This document shows positions 26,138-35,817 of a stretch of DNA of 58,313 bases, one piece after another (the stretch's first letter is position 1; every line of letters starts with the position of its first letter). The position numbers and the translations under genes are program-made. This DNA comes from a virus. Under the pieces are notes generated by a model. The model ran no database searches. It was not told the DNA's origin and worked only from the letters and a program-made list of their open reading frames with translations. Location: positions 1 through 58,313 of IMG/VR virus record IMGVR_UViG_3300029893_000008. The stretch is one strand, 5' to 3'.

Positions 26138-28803
26138 TCATTATCTCCTATATATCTATCAAATGAATTTTCTATTCTTTCATAATTAGAAAGCCACCAC
26201 TCATCTTGCTCTGTTTCAATATATTGATTATTTTTATATACATAAGCCTTTCTTTTTTCAAAGTTTTTTGCAAAAATTATATCGCCATTAACCAATGGTT
26301 GTGATTCAAATAATTTTTTATTAACTTTTACAGTAATTCTTTTTCCATTATTTAGAGAATATAAATCAATTCGTGGAGTATATCTTAAATCAACATTTTC
26401 GACAATAGTTATTCTTTTATCTAATTCTTCAAATAATGTATAAACCATTCCTAAATTTTCTTTTTGAAAAATTATATTTTGAAAAATAGGTATTCTGGTG
26501 TCTTTTGTATATTTTTCAAAATTAATTAATTCTTTATATCTTTTTATTCTAGTTTCTTCTTTGTGATTTTTAGAATATTTAAATTTTCCTTCTGTAAATT
26601 CTTTGAAAATTTTATGAAGTTTTCCATTTTTTCCAAATGTTTTAAAAAAGTCAAGATAAATCAAAATTTCTAATTGCTTATTTGTGATTTTTAATTCTGA
26701 TAAATCTATTAATAAATCTAAAAAACTATTGTATTTTTTGGTATATAATTTATATAATTCCTTTGCTACCTGTGGTGTAATAAATTTTATTCCAGCCAAT
26801 CCCATATATATTACACTTTCATTTTTATCATAAGAATAGAAATATTTAGATTTACCAAACTCTATATTTTTAATTTTTAAATTTTTTAAATTTTCAGGTA
26901 TTGTCGAATATTCATTATCTTCATCTTCATTCTTTTCCTCTAATAATTTCTCTTTCTGTATAGCAATTTCATCTTCTATTTCTTTTATTTCCCTAATATA
27001 CTTTTCGGCTTCTTCCACATAAAAGTCATAATTTACATCATATTCCTCAAATGGAATATTTTTGTCGTAATCGTTCAAAATTCTTACATAATTTGAAACA
27101 TAAACACCTATTTGATTTCCGTTTTCTCTATTTATTTTAACTAATTTCCCACCAGCATTAGAGATATAACACCTGTTTGTTTTTTGAAGAGGTATGTCAT
27201 TGCCTTCTTCTGTTCTATACACAAAATCAAATTTATCACCAGCCTTTTGAGAAAAACAAAAATTAAGTATATCTCTTTCCTTTTTAATAGTATCTATTAC
27301 AGGAATGTCTTTCATGTAATAGAAAAATAGTGCATCAGAAACCACTGGAAAACTGTATGCTTTATTGATTTCAATATCTGTCATAAATCTACCTTTTTCT
27401 TTTACTTCACCATCTACCTTTAATGTAATATAATTGTTGACATCTGTTCTAACATATAACTTATATTCCGTAAATTCTAGGGATAATTTAGTCTTGCTTT
27501 CCCATTCTTTACATATTCGATAATAATCATCTATCTTATCCTTATTAACATAAGAAACAATGCCATCGGTATTTGCTGAAATAACTGGTATTTCGTTCAG
27601 ATGTAATTCTTCAATTAGCATTAGTAAAAATAATTGACCATTTACAGTAACCTTAATTAATCCTTTTGGGTCGTAAAGATAAAATAATTCACTTCCCATT
27701 TTTCCAAATATAGAATTAATGGAAATTTTTAAAGCATCTGCTTTTAGTTTATCTTTTTCTTTTTTTGCTTTCACTCTTTCTTCTGTCATCTTCCTTAAAA
27801 TATCTAAAAATGTTTCTGAAAGATGAGAAGGATAGACCTTTTCATTCAATATAATATTAGGATAATAACTTGTAACATCTGCATCAATGATTTTATAGTT
27901 TTCAGATGAAACAAACTTTGCTGGATTATCTTCTGAATGTAATCCACCTATGCCCAATTCATAAGTAATTCCAGCAAAAGTTATTTTTTCTTTATATTTG
28001 TATTTATTTTCTTTTACTAATATTGTTTCTCTTAATTTTAATAAAAGATTATTTAATTTTTCTGTTTTGAATTTTACTTTATCGCTAATACATTCTGAAA
28101 GCCAAAAAAAATTTACATCCTTGTTTGTTTTTTTATGGATGTTAAAATCTGGCTCTTGTTTTTTATAGTAATCTTCCAATATAACATTTCCAATTTTGCT
28201 ATCACTTGCATTCAATAAATCCACGTTAAATAATTCTGATAGTTTTATCCTTAATTCAATTTGTGGATATAATTTTTTATACAATTCCCTTGTAATTAAA
28301 ACATCATTAATATTATATTGAATAATTGTTTCTATTTCTTCCTTTTTAATAGGCTTATCATAGGGTAATGGAAGGTCTTGAATCTTGTGCCATTTTAGAG
28401 AAACAGATACAGCCTTAAGTGAAATTCCTAATTTATCAAATGCTGGAATTTTCATTAAATCAATATCTTTCCATACAAGTTTTCTGTTAGGACTAAAAAG
28501 AACATTTCTGTTACCTGATATAATATTTTGAGAAAAATTATAAATATGTAAATTAATATCTTTGCTTTTGTTATATGTTATAACTTCATATAAAATTTCT
28601 CTATCATAAAAAAGATTATTATACCCAATAAGATAATTTACTTTATTTTCTATAAAATCTATCAATTCATCTCTTTGGTCTATACCATATTGCCAAGATA
28701 TAGAGAATGTATAAATCTCATTTTCATCTTCAATGTTAATAAAAGTAAAGCATAAGAAATTTTTAAATACTTCTACATCATAGCAATAATCTTTTTTATC
28801 CAT
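26134..28803 (-). CDS. family B DNA polymerase with 3'-5' exonuclease
   Basis: 889 residues. Exonuclease motifs: Asp9-x-Glu11 (YDVEVF), Asn62/Asp67 (NNLFYD) and Tyr163-x3-Asp167 (YNIND). Polymerase motifs: A DVTSYYPNI (309-317), B with Lys359 to NSIFG (363-367), and C at 411-414. Motif C reads NTDG instead of the DTDS common in this family; the central Asp413 is kept. A long charged insertion (EDEIAIQKEKLLEEKNEDED region, about 620-650) follows the palm. This is the replicative polymerase of the phage. It overlaps the Cas4-like nuclease gene by 8 bases. Confidence 0.92.
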   Translation of the reverse strand: MDKKDYCYDVEVFKNFLCFTFINIEDENEIYTFSISWQYGIDQRDELIDFIENKVNYLIGYNNLFYDREILYEVITYNKSKDINLHIYNFSQNIISGNRNVLFSPNRKLVWKDIDLMKIPAFDKLGISLKAVSVSLKWHKIQDLPLPYDKPIKKEEIETIIQYNINDVLITRELYKKLYPQIELRIKLSELFNVDLLNASDSKIGNVILEDYYKKQEPDFNIHKKTNKDVNFFWLSECISDKVKFKTEKLNNLLLKLRETILVKENKYKYKEKITFAGITYELGIGGLHSEDNPAKFVSSENYKIIDADVTSYYPNIILNEKVYPSHLSETFLDILRKMTEERVKAKKEKDKLKADALKISINSIFGKMGSELFYLYDPKGLIKVTVNGQLFLLMLIEELHLNEIPVISANTDGIVSYVNKDKIDDYYRICKEWESKTKLSLEFTEYKLYVRTDVNNYITLKVDGEVKEKGRFMTDIEINKAYSFPVVSDALFFYYMKDIPVIDTIKKERDILNFCFSQKAGDKFDFVYRTEEGNDIPLQKTNRCYISNAGGKLVKINRENGNQIGVYVSNYVRILNDYDKNIPFEEYDVNYDFYVEEAEKYIREIKEIEDEIAIQKEKLLEEKNEDEDNEYSTIPENLKNLKIKNIEFGKSKYFYSYDKNESVIYMGLAGIKFITPQVAKELYKLYTKKYNSFLDLLIDLSELKITNKQLEILIYLDFFKTFGKNGKLHKIFKEFTEGKFKYSKNHKEETRIKRYKELINFEKYTKDTRIPIFQNIIFQKENLGMVYTLFEELDKRITIVENVDLRYTPRIDLYSLNNGKRITVKVNKKLFESQPLVNGDIIFAKNFEKRKAYVYKNNQYIETEQDEWWLSNYERIENSFDRYIGDNE

Positions 28804-29602
28804 TTTCTACCTTATCTTTTATAGGTTTCTTGTATTGACAACTATTTCTTACTGAACATAAATAATTACAATAAAATTCGTTCTCATTATTATATTCAAT
28901 ATTTTCAAGAGAATAAATTTTCTTAATAATCTTTTCGTATTCTTCTAAAACATTAAGTGTGTATTTTTCATCATATTCAAAGGTTATTTTCTGATTACTC
29001 CTGATAAACCAAAGCATACCCTTTTGAATTTCTATATTTAGAAATTTCTTAATAAAATATATATAAATAGATAATTGTTCTTTGTATGATTTTAATTTAT
29101 CTTCATCTAGTTTTTTATTTTTATAAATTTCAGAAGTTTTAAAATCAATAATAATTGTTTCACCAGTTTCTTTATTTCTAAAAACTAGGTCTGGTTTAAT
29201 GGTAATTTTATAATCCTTTATAGTACCTTTTATAAATTCTTCCGAATTAATAATTTCATAATGGTCTTTGTCAAAATCAAAATTATCAAAAAATTTTAAT
29301 CCAGAATTGTAATAAGAATTTAAGATATTATATAAGGGTGGTGGGTCATAATTTATATTATTAAAAAAATTATTTTTATAATAAGATGACATTTCCCATA
29401 CATCTAATTCCCCTTTAAAATAGGCTTCAACTATTGAATGAATAAAATTTCCATAATCAGAAAAAAAATTTCCATCTCTCTTTACTCTCTTGTCATACAT
29501 TAAATAAAAAGAGTATGGGCAATGTTTATATGTATTAATACTGCTAAATGAAAATAAAAATTCTGATAAATCTAATTTTATTTTTAAATTTGTTTTACTC
29601 AT
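28796..29602 (-). CDS. PD-(D/E)XK nuclease, RecB/Cas4-like with likely Fe-S cluster
   Basis: 268 residues with AAAGGAATTG upstream. Motifs: SSINTYKHCPYSFYL (N-terminal Cys), GNFIHSIVEAYF (His), KPDLVFRN, and IIDFKTS (Asp, Lys), then QLSIYIYF. A final YCNYLCSVRNSC gives three more Cys, so four ligands for a 4Fe-4S cluster as in Cas4/AddB-type nucleases. Probably processes DNA ends in replication or recombination. First gene after a promoter, leading the polymerase. Confidence 0.88.
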   Translation of the reverse strand: MSKTNLKIKLDLSEFLFSFSSINTYKHCPYSFYLMYDKRVKRDGNFFSDYGNFIHSIVEAYFKGELDVWEMSSYYKNNFFNNINYDPPPLYNILNSYYNSGLKFFDNFDFDKDHYEIINSEEFIKGTIKDYKITIKPDLVFRNKETGETIIIDFKTSEIYKNKKLDEDKLKSYKEQLSIYIYFIKKFLNIEIQKGMLWFIRSNQKITFEYDEKYTLNVLEEYEKIIKKIYSLENIEYNNENEFYCNYLCSVRNSCQYKKPIKDKVENG

Positions 29603-29631
29603 AAATCAATTCCTTTCAATAAAGATAATCT

Positions 29632-29660
29632 ATTATACCATAAATTTCACAAAAAATCAA
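29632..29660 (-). promoter_or_regulatory. promoter of the nuclease-polymerase operon
   Basis: TTGATT (29660-29655), 17-base spacer, TATAAT (29637-29632), ending about 30 bases before the nuclease start. Confidence 0.75.
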
Positions 29661-29693
29661 GTACATAAATCTTGTTATTTTTCATAATTAATC

Positions 29694-31013
29694 CTAATCT
29701 TCATCATCTAGTGGATTTTCATCATCAATAAATTTTACACTTTCACCAATAAATTTTACATTAACATATCCCAATGCACCACTTCTATTTTTAACACAAT
29801 AAATTCTGCTACTTTTGATAACAGCATCTTCTTTTTTATGCCGAATAATTAAAATCAAATCGGTTGCTTTTTCTCCTGCTTGTGATAAATCAGAGGGTTT
29901 TGGTTCTCTTTCATTGTGTTCTATAGACCTGTTCAATTGATGTGCTACAACTATTGGTATTCCAAATTCCCTTGCCAAACCCTTTAATTGGTAGGTTAAT
30001 TTGTCTACTCTGATGTATTCATTTTCATTTTCTTTCGATGAGATTAATTGCTCTAACTGGTCAATGAAAATTATTTTAGCACCCATTTCAACCATTTTTC
30101 TTATCTTTCCCCTCAAAGTGGGAATAGTAAGAGAAGGGCTATCATCAAAGAAAATACCAAGTCCTCTAATTGTTTCAATTGCTTTTTTGTATTGTTCTTT
30201 TTCTCTATCAAAAATTTTACCCAATCTAATACGCAAAGTAGGAATACCAGAGAAAAAACTAATTATCCTTTGAGTATATTCCTTTTTTCCCATTTCAAGA
30301 GAAAATATTCCTACTTTTTTACTCCATAACGGATTTGTAGCAATATTCATCGCAAAGGTTAACAACAATGCACTCTTACCTTCCCCTTGCCTTCCAGCAA
30401 CAATAACTAATTGCTCATTAAAAAACCCACCAATTAACTTGTCTAATTCTGTTAATCCTGTTTCTAAATATTCTCGATTTCCTTTTTTTGCCTTTTCAAT
30501 TTCCTGAATCGTTTCTTCAAGTATATCTGTTACAGGTGTGATACTATTATTTCTGGTTTCCGATAATATACTAATATCGTTTAATTCTTTATCAATATAT
30601 TCAATAATTTCTTTTGTAGTAGAATTATTAATTCTTTCTTTTATTCTATTTGATAAATAATAGATTTTTCTTTTTGTAGAATTATCTTTTATTATCTTTA
30701 TATAAGTTTCATAATTTTCTAATTCTGCTTCCTTATTAATAATATATTCTATACCGTGTTCTGTTTCGGATATTTCAGTATTGTAGATATTTAATATTTC
30801 CCCACTCCTTTCTAATTCATCTAAAACGGTAATTTTATCAATTCCTTTACCTTCCGTATATAAAGAAAAGTATACTGAAAATAATGTACTATAAGGTTTC
30901 CAATAAAAATCTTCTTCTGAAACTTGGTCAGATATATAATTCATTAAATCAGGATACTTTATAATTAATGATAATAGACTCTCTTCAATCTCTGGCGAAA
31001 AATTCAATGTCAT
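29694..31013 (-). CDS. DnaB-like replicative helicase
   Basis: 439 residues. N-terminal DnaB domain (EESLLSLIIKYPDLMNYI, then YSTLFSVYFSLYTEG) and RecA-like motor with Walker A GRQGEGKS, Walker B region KIIFIDQLEQL, IVVAHQLNRSIE and the arginine finger region KNRSGALG. It unwinds duplex DNA at the replication fork. Its ATG overlaps the primase stop, so helicase and primase are translated together. No DnaC-type loader gene is obvious nearby. Confidence 0.92.
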   Translation of the reverse strand: MTLNFSPEIEESLLSLIIKYPDLMNYISDQVSEEDFYWKPYSTLFSVYFSLYTEGKGIDKITVLDELERSGEILNIYNTEISETEHGIEYIINKEAELENYETYIKIIKDNSTKRKIYYLSNRIKERINNSTTKEIIEYIDKELNDISILSETRNNSITPVTDILEETIQEIEKAKKGNREYLETGLTELDKLIGGFFNEQLVIVAGRQGEGKSALLLTFAMNIATNPLWSKKVGIFSLEMGKKEYTQRIISFFSGIPTLRIRLGKIFDREKEQYKKAIETIRGLGIFFDDSPSLTIPTLRGKIRKMVEMGAKIIFIDQLEQLISSKENENEYIRVDKLTYQLKGLAREFGIPIVVAHQLNRSIEHNEREPKPSDLSQAGEKATDLILIIRHKKEDAVIKSSRIYCVKNRSGALGYVNVKFIGESVKFIDDENPLDDED

Positions 31014-31858
31014 TTATGCTCGCTCCTTTCATTTGCTAAAAAGAAAATTGTACCTAAACTGATTTCTTCTGGATTAAATGTTTTCCATTTTTCTTCACAA
31101 ACACCAGATTGATATTTTATAGAATTTTTACTCCATTCATCCCATAATTTTAAACCTTTATCCCCCAAAGAATAGAGTGCCATACCTATTGTAATCCAAT
31201 CCTGATAATTATCAGATAAATGCTTAATTCTGTCAAGTGAATTTATAATTTTTGGTAAATTTTCTTTTATATTTAAAAATCTTTGGTTCTCTTTTTTCTT
31301 TTGATAATTTTTTAAAGAATTTAATTTTATTAATTCTTCCTCTGTTATTTCTCTTGGAATTTTATCCCACTTTGTCAATGCAAGATAATATTTTTTAGAA
31401 TTTCCATCGTAAATATATGAGGGTGGAGCAATAATATATCCACCTGTACCTCGTGTATCTATTCCCAATCTTGTATTTGTTGTTGTTCTTGTACTTCTTG
31501 TAGAAGAAAAGACAATATGCCATCCCCCACTCGGTGTTCTACTTTCTAAAGCACCCTCTTTATCTATGCCAAGTTTCATAAAATTTCTAATACCATCTCG
31601 ATTATTTTTTATATCAATATCTATTACAAATAAATTTGATTTACCACAAGCAATTCCTATACATGCTTCTGGAAATCTCTTCCAAAAATTAATTATTTCC
31701 CTCTCATTAATTGTACTATTTTTAAATCCACCTTCAATATATGGGGATTTTACTTTAAAAACTTTATCCCCATATATTATTTCTTTTTCCCTACATGGAA
31801 AAACATAAAAACCCATGCTTGCATATTCTAGTGCTTTTTCGAGTAAATTATTTTTCAT
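31010..31858 (-). CDS. primase-polymerase (AEP family) with PriCT domain
   Basis: 282 residues with AAAGGAGATT upstream. Residues 1-175 are the bifunctional primase/polymerase domain: VIDIDIKN (catalytic acidic pair), TPSGGWHIVF, GIDTRGTGGYIIAPPS. Residues ~205-282 match a primase C-terminal (PriCT-2) domain (YQDWITIGMALYSLG ... WDEWSKNS). It makes primers for the family B polymerase. A terminator-like hairpin lies between the upstream SSB gene and this start. Confidence 0.88.
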   Translation of the reverse strand: MKNNLLEKALEYASMGFYVFPCREKEIIYGDKVFKVKSPYIEGGFKNSTINEREIINFWKRFPEACIGIACGKSNLFVIDIDIKNNRDGIRNFMKLGIDKEGALESRTPSGGWHIVFSSTRSTRTTTNTRLGIDTRGTGGYIIAPPSYIYDGNSKKYYLALTKWDKIPREITEEELIKLNSLKNYQKKKENQRFLNIKENLPKIINSLDRIKHLSDNYQDWITIGMALYSLGDKGLKLWDEWSKNSIKYQSGVCEEKWKTFNPEEISLGTIFFLANERSEHK

Positions 31859-31871
31859 AGAAATCTCCTTT

Positions 31872-31904
31872 AAAAAGAGGGAAGTATTTTTGCTACTTCC
31901 CTCT
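31872..31904 (-). terminator. terminator/attenuator between SSB and primase genes
   Basis: On the minus strand AGAGGGAAGTA (31904-31894) pairs with TACTTCCCTCT (31886-31876), 11 bp with a 7-base loop, followed by five T. The next ribosome site begins within a few bases, so part of transcription must read through unless another promoter is used. Confidence 0.8.
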
Positions 31905-31929
31905 CTCTGCTCTAATTTACTTTTTTATA

Positions 31930-32310
31930 CTAGAAAGGAATTTCATTATCTAATTCAAAGTTATCATCACTAGCCTTTTCAACTCTTTTAGTTTTTACTT
32001 TTTCATCTGAAAGTTCAAAGTTGAAAACTGTCAAAGTCGGAAATTTAGGATATAGTGTTTCACCATCTTGTTGATAAGGTTCTTTTTTCATTGTAGCACC
32101 AGAAATTTTAATTCTGGTTTTTTCTGGAATGCCCAATTCTTTAAGTTTTTCATAGGCACTTCCAACAAAATTAGCATACCACGAGGAATTTACATATTTT
32201 TCAGTTTTTTTATCTTTTCTACTACTGCTAATCTTTACGACAGCATAGTTACCCTTGTCTTCTTGTATTCCCCAAAATGTTACAAATTGTTCAGCAATAT
32301 TAAGACTCAT
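31930..32310 (-). CDS. ssb: single-stranded DNA-binding protein
   Basis: 126 residues. An OB-fold-like beta pattern is followed by a disordered acidic tail ending DNFELDNEIPF, the typical SSB tip that recruits partner proteins. Sequence similarity to bacterial SSB in the core is weak, as for many phage SSBs. It lies in the replication cluster between the Sak4-like ATPase and primase genes. Confidence 0.75.
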   Translation of the reverse strand: MSLNIAEQFVTFWGIQEDKGNYAVVKISSSRKDKKTEKYVNSSWYANFVGSAYEKLKELGIPEKTRIKISGATMKKEPYQQDGETLYPKFPTLTVFNFELSDEKVKTKRVEKASDDNFELDNEIPF

Positions 32311-32314
32311 TTTT

Positions 32315-32554
32315 TTATCCTTTTCTAAACTTTTCTAAAAACTTCACTAATTCTTTACTTTTTTGTGATATTTTGGAAATTCTTTCATCATACCATTGCT
32401 CTTTTGTATATTTTTCGGGTATAAAATTCAAACTTGCCAAAAATAGAATTTCATTAATTTTAGGATATATTTCTTCCACAACACACTTCCCGCAGATAAC
32501 TTCCCCGTGATGAATATACTGTGAACACCTTTTGCATTCTGGTAAAGATGACAT
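32315..32554 (-). CDS. small zinc-finger protein in replication cluster
   Basis: 79 residues. CKRC at residues 7-10 and CGKC near 21-24 form a four-Cys zinc knuckle, followed by a helical tail. It lies between the Sak4-like ATPase and SSB, with its ATG overlapping the preceding stop. A DNA-binding accessory role is plausible but not shown. Confidence 0.6.
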   Translation of the reverse strand: MSSLPECKRCSQYIHHGEVICGKCVVEEIYPKINEILFLASLNFIPEKYTKEQWYDERISKISQKSKELVKFLEKFRKG

Positions 32555-33573
32555 TATTCCTCTACTTCTTCATCTTGACTATCTAAATCATTAACCATTT
32601 CAATAATCTTCAACAGTGTTTCTTTGTCTTTAATAGAATTTGTATTACCGTTTGGCACAAAACTCTTAACAATTTTCATCACTTCTGGATTTTTACTTCC
32701 ACCATGCTCTTTACAAACCTGAATAACAATTTCTTTCAATTGTTCAATTTCCTCTTCTTCTTTATTCTCTTCTTCAAAGATGTTTTCTTCCTTTTGAGAA
32801 ATAGATTTTCTTACCTCTTTTGATGTATCAATAGAATTTACTACCTTATCAAAAATGGTGAATGTAGGATTTTCTATTTTCTTGTTCTTTTCCAAGCCAT
32901 CTGCACGGGATTTTTGAACAATAATCCAGCGTTTATTGACTTTATCATCATAAACCATTCTCAAAATAAAATCAACGGCATATTTCGTATTCTTTTCAGC
33001 ATCAAAGGTATATTCACCAGTTTTAACAATACTTCCATCGGGTTTTGTTTCAGAAATTTCTTTTTCCCTTGCAACCAAAATAACATTTTGAGGAAGATTT
33101 TTTAGAGAAAGCATCAAATCTTTATAAACCCGCTTCATATCAGCCCAATCTTTTTGATTAAAACTCTCTAAATCTAAATCATTGATTGGATTTTTCTTAT
33201 ATTCACTAGATTTTTTAGATTTAATAATGTCCTTATATTCTGCTCTTTGGGATTGAATATTATCCCAAATATCTGAAATGGGGTCAATTACAAATGTTTC
33301 ATACTTTTTTCGACCTTCCTGACTTTCCAGATATTCAATTGCTTTCATTAATTCTTTAATAGATGAAGTTTTCAATCCCTCATCATCTACCCAATAGTCA
33401 AAATCAAAACCCTTACGACCCTCAAAAAAGTCTGTACCACTTTCGGCATCAAATACCAAAATTTTAGAGGGGGTAGATGTCAGAGCAAAATGAGTCTTCC
33501 CCACCCCTGCATCTCCAAAAAGTAAAATTTTTAATTTTTTATTATTTCTTTCTTGTGATGATTTTACTCCCAT
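32554..33573 (-). CDS. Sak4-like RecA-fold ATPase (recombinase)
   Basis: 339 residues with AAAGGAAG upstream. Walker A GDAGVGKTHF (about 18-27), Walker B-like KYETFVIDPISDIWDN, and a later VILVAREKE strand fit the single-domain RecA-like phage proteins annotated Sak4/AAA_24. The C-terminal third is acidic and Glu/Lys-rich. It likely promotes strand annealing or exchange together with the adjacent SSB, as known for Sak4 proteins. Confidence 0.75.
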   Translation of the reverse strand: MGVKSSQERNNKKLKILLFGDAGVGKTHFALTSTPSKILVFDAESGTDFFEGRKGFDFDYWVDDEGLKTSSIKELMKAIEYLESQEGRKKYETFVIDPISDIWDNIQSQRAEYKDIIKSKKSSEYKKNPINDLDLESFNQKDWADMKRVYKDLMLSLKNLPQNVILVAREKEISETKPDGSIVKTGEYTFDAEKNTKYAVDFILRMVYDDKVNKRWIIVQKSRADGLEKNKKIENPTFTIFDKVVNSIDTSKEVRKSISQKEENIFEEENKEEEEIEQLKEIVIQVCKEHGGSKNPEVMKIVKSFVPNGNTNSIKDKETLLKIIEMVNDLDSQDEEVEE

Positions 33574-34235
33574 TTTATTGTTCTTCCTTTCGTATATAAA
33601 AATTTTGATTCCATTTTATTTTGCCATGCGTTATAGCACAAAGGCACTTTTTCTTTAATGATTGCACTGATTTTATTAGAAATTACTCTTATTTCATATT
33701 GAGAATCCTCTGCTAATCTTAATTCTAAAAAATCAAATATGTTTCTTAACTTTCCAGTAAATATAAATTTTGTATATGTAGAAACAGGTAATATAAACCT
33801 TGCCAATTCCCTTGCTATATTAGATTCAATCATTTCATAATATAATGAATATATTTCATCATATAATAATTTTATCTTACCTAAAAAATCATCTTTATCA
33901 TCTTCAAGAAAAGAATCACTTCCTTGCTTATTTATCTTGCTTTGTAGTCTTAATTTTTCTGGTAAATAAAATCTAATATCTTCACTGGTATATCTTCTAC
34001 TAATTTCAGAATAACTAAATGTTCTGTGCCTCATAAATTGCCTTGCAATTGCAATGGGACATTCTACCATTATTGTAAACACAACATGCTCAAATGGACT
34101 CATGTGGTCATGTTCCATTAAATATTTGATTAACTTTTCTGGATTTCTGTTATCATCAAATTTGTTAAAAGAAACCCTTGCACAGTTTACTACTCTTAAA
34201 TCATCTCCCATACAATCAATCAATTTGACATCCAT
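33564..34235 (-). CDS. thyX: flavin-dependent thymidylate synthase
   Basis: 223 residues from the ATG at 34235, which has GGGAG 5 bases upstream; the ATG at 34250 lacks this. The ThyX signature is clear: RHRTFSYSEISRRY within IARQFMRHRTFSY, plus HDHMSPFEHVVFTI. It makes dTMP from dUMP using FAD and methylene-tetrahydrofolate. It belongs functionally with the dUTPase, kinase and reductase genes. Confidence 0.95.
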   Translation of the reverse strand: MDVKLIDCMGDDLRVVNCARVSFNKFDDNRNPEKLIKYLMEHDHMSPFEHVVFTIMVECPIAIARQFMRHRTFSYSEISRRYTSEDIRFYLPEKLRLQSKINKQGSDSFLEDDKDDFLGKIKLLYDEIYSLYYEMIESNIARELARFILPVSTYTKFIFTGKLRNIFDFLELRLAEDSQYEIRVISNKISAIIKEKVPLCYNAWQNKMESKFLYTKGRTIKWE

Positions 34236-34279
34236 GTTATCTCCCTTCATAGTAAAATAAAAATCACATCAACATATAG

Positions 34280-34308
34280 ATTATAGTATATAATGTCTTA
34301 TTTGTCAA
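34280..34308 (-). promoter_or_regulatory. promoter of thyX
   Basis: TTGACA (34308-34303), 17-base spacer, TATAAT (34285-34280). The -35 box lies within the last codons of the upstream glycosyltransferase gene. Confidence 0.85.
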
Positions 34309-34924
34309 GGGGTAATTTCAAATGACTTTTATATCTATCTATCATCCATGATTCATACTCTACATCCCTTTTTTCTATATCCGAATAAGAGGGTCTTTGA
34401 ACGGCTATCATTTCTGGAATGGAAATAAAAGCGTTAATTGTAGGAATAATGCTTGTATAAATTAAATCAAGCGGAGTAGCATAATATCTCGGTATTTCCA
34501 ATAACAGCCTCGATATAAAGTTTTTGTTAACCATATACGCATGGGTGGACTGTGCATGAGATAGTTTTCCAAGATGTTTAGTTACAGGTGTTATTGTATT
34601 ACAAATATTTCCCCCAAGATAAAACATATCCCATTCAACTTCCTCTAAATCTTTTAATGCTAATTCAAAATTTTCTCTTGCATTAGGTAAAAATTTAACA
34701 TCATCTTCAAAAATTAATACATGCTTATTTTCTTTCTCATTACTGGAAATTCCCAAAATGTTCAAATGAGAGAAAGCACAGCCTATAACACCATTTTCGG
34801 TTTTGATAGCGGGATAAATCATTAAATTTTTGATAATCCCAAAATTTTGCAATTCATCTATTGATTTACTTAACCTATCTCCCCGTTCTGGTAAATTTAC
34901 TAAAAAAGCATTATATTCAATCAT
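34298..34924 (-). CDS. glycosyltransferase family 25-like
   Basis: 208 residues. GT25 features: N-terminal NLPERGDRLSKS, GCAFSHLNILG, LIFEDDVKFLPNA (acidic DxD-like metal motif), then a Tyr/His-containing STHAYMVNK segment. Such enzymes transfer hexoses to lipopolysaccharide or other acceptors. It is the last gene of a glycan island (34298-40078) read on the minus strand; the genes overlap by a few bases, indicating one operon. Confidence 0.8.
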   Translation of the reverse strand: MIEYNAFLVNLPERGDRLSKSIDELQNFGIIKNLMIYPAIKTENGVIGCAFSHLNILGISSNEKENKHVLIFEDDVKFLPNARENFELALKDLEEVEWDMFYLGGNICNTITPVTKHLGKLSHAQSTHAYMVNKNFISRLLLEIPRYYATPLDLIYTSIIPTINAFISIPEMIAVQRPSYSDIEKRDVEYESWMIDRYKSHLKLPLDK

Positions 34925-35817
34925 TTCAATATCCCTTCTATAAATTTTTCTTGGTTATAATATAAATATTCAGGATGAGATTCTGGTGTAATTTCTACTA
35001 ATTGAAATTTTGAGGGTCTGCCAAAAATATCAAAACCTTCATAAATTCCCTTTGTCAAACTATGTTGTAAATTATAAATAATACTTTCTTTATTTAACGA
35101 TTGCTCTCCCCATGACTTTATTTTTTTAATAATATTATCTAATCCGCCCATATATGTAAAATGCCAGCCAGCATTATACAGATTTCTTCTCTTATAATCT
35201 CCATTTTTATATGTTCGATAATAAGTATATGAATGCTTTTCAAAATTTTTATATTTTGTAACGATATTTCCAAACCATCTTTCACTTAATTTTTTTAAGT
35301 TATAATAATACCAATAATTATCATGCTCTAAATGGTATACAACATCATCATCTATTTCTTTTTTCAAATTTTCTATAACTGTTTTTCTAGGAATTTCATC
35401 ACAATCTCCAACAATAATTATATCATTATCTTTAAAAAAGAAATTATTACAAATTAAATATTCTTTTTCAAATGTATCTCTAAAATAAGAATTTACATTT
35501 TTATCAAACCAGTCAGATTTATCTATATTATTTTTTATTTTAAAAAGAATAGAATTATAATTTTCTTCACAATAATTTGAAAAATCGTTATAAGATAAAA
35601 AATTGTAATCGGATGGAATTTCTACATGAATAATTTTTGAGAAATATTTTGAAAATCTCTTGTAATTTTCTTTAAAATATAGTGGTTTTGGAAGTCCAGA
35701 ATGTGTTATAGAAGATTCTTGAATTATAAAAGCATCAACTGTATTCCATAATTCATTCAGTTTTATTTCCAGAATATCCAATTCATTGAAAAATAAAAAA
35801 TTGCAAAATGTTCTCAT
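34921..35817 (-). CDS. glycosyltransferase family 17-like
   Basis: 298 residues. Signature blocks of GT17: FLFFNELDILEIKLNEL near the start, FIIQESSITHSG, the metal-binding IIIVGDCDEIPRK, and the closing GWHFTYMGGLDNI. GT17 enzymes add GlcNAc-type sugars. Stop overlaps the next gene by 4 bases. The acceptor is unknown. Confidence 0.82.
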   Translation of the reverse strand: MRTFCNFLFFNELDILEIKLNELWNTVDAFIIQESSITHSGLPKPLYFKENYKRFSKYFSKIIHVEIPSDYNFLSYNDFSNYCEENYNSILFKIKNNIDKSDWFDKNVNSYFRDTFEKEYLICNNFFFKDNDIIIVGDCDEIPRKTVIENLKKEIDDDVVYHLEHDNYWYYYNLKKLSERWFGNIVTKYKNFEKHSYTYYRTYKNGDYKRRNLYNAGWHFTYMGGLDNIIKKIKSWGEQSLNKESIIYNLQHSLTKGIYEGFDIFGRPSKFQLVEITPESHPEYLYYNQEKFIEGILK

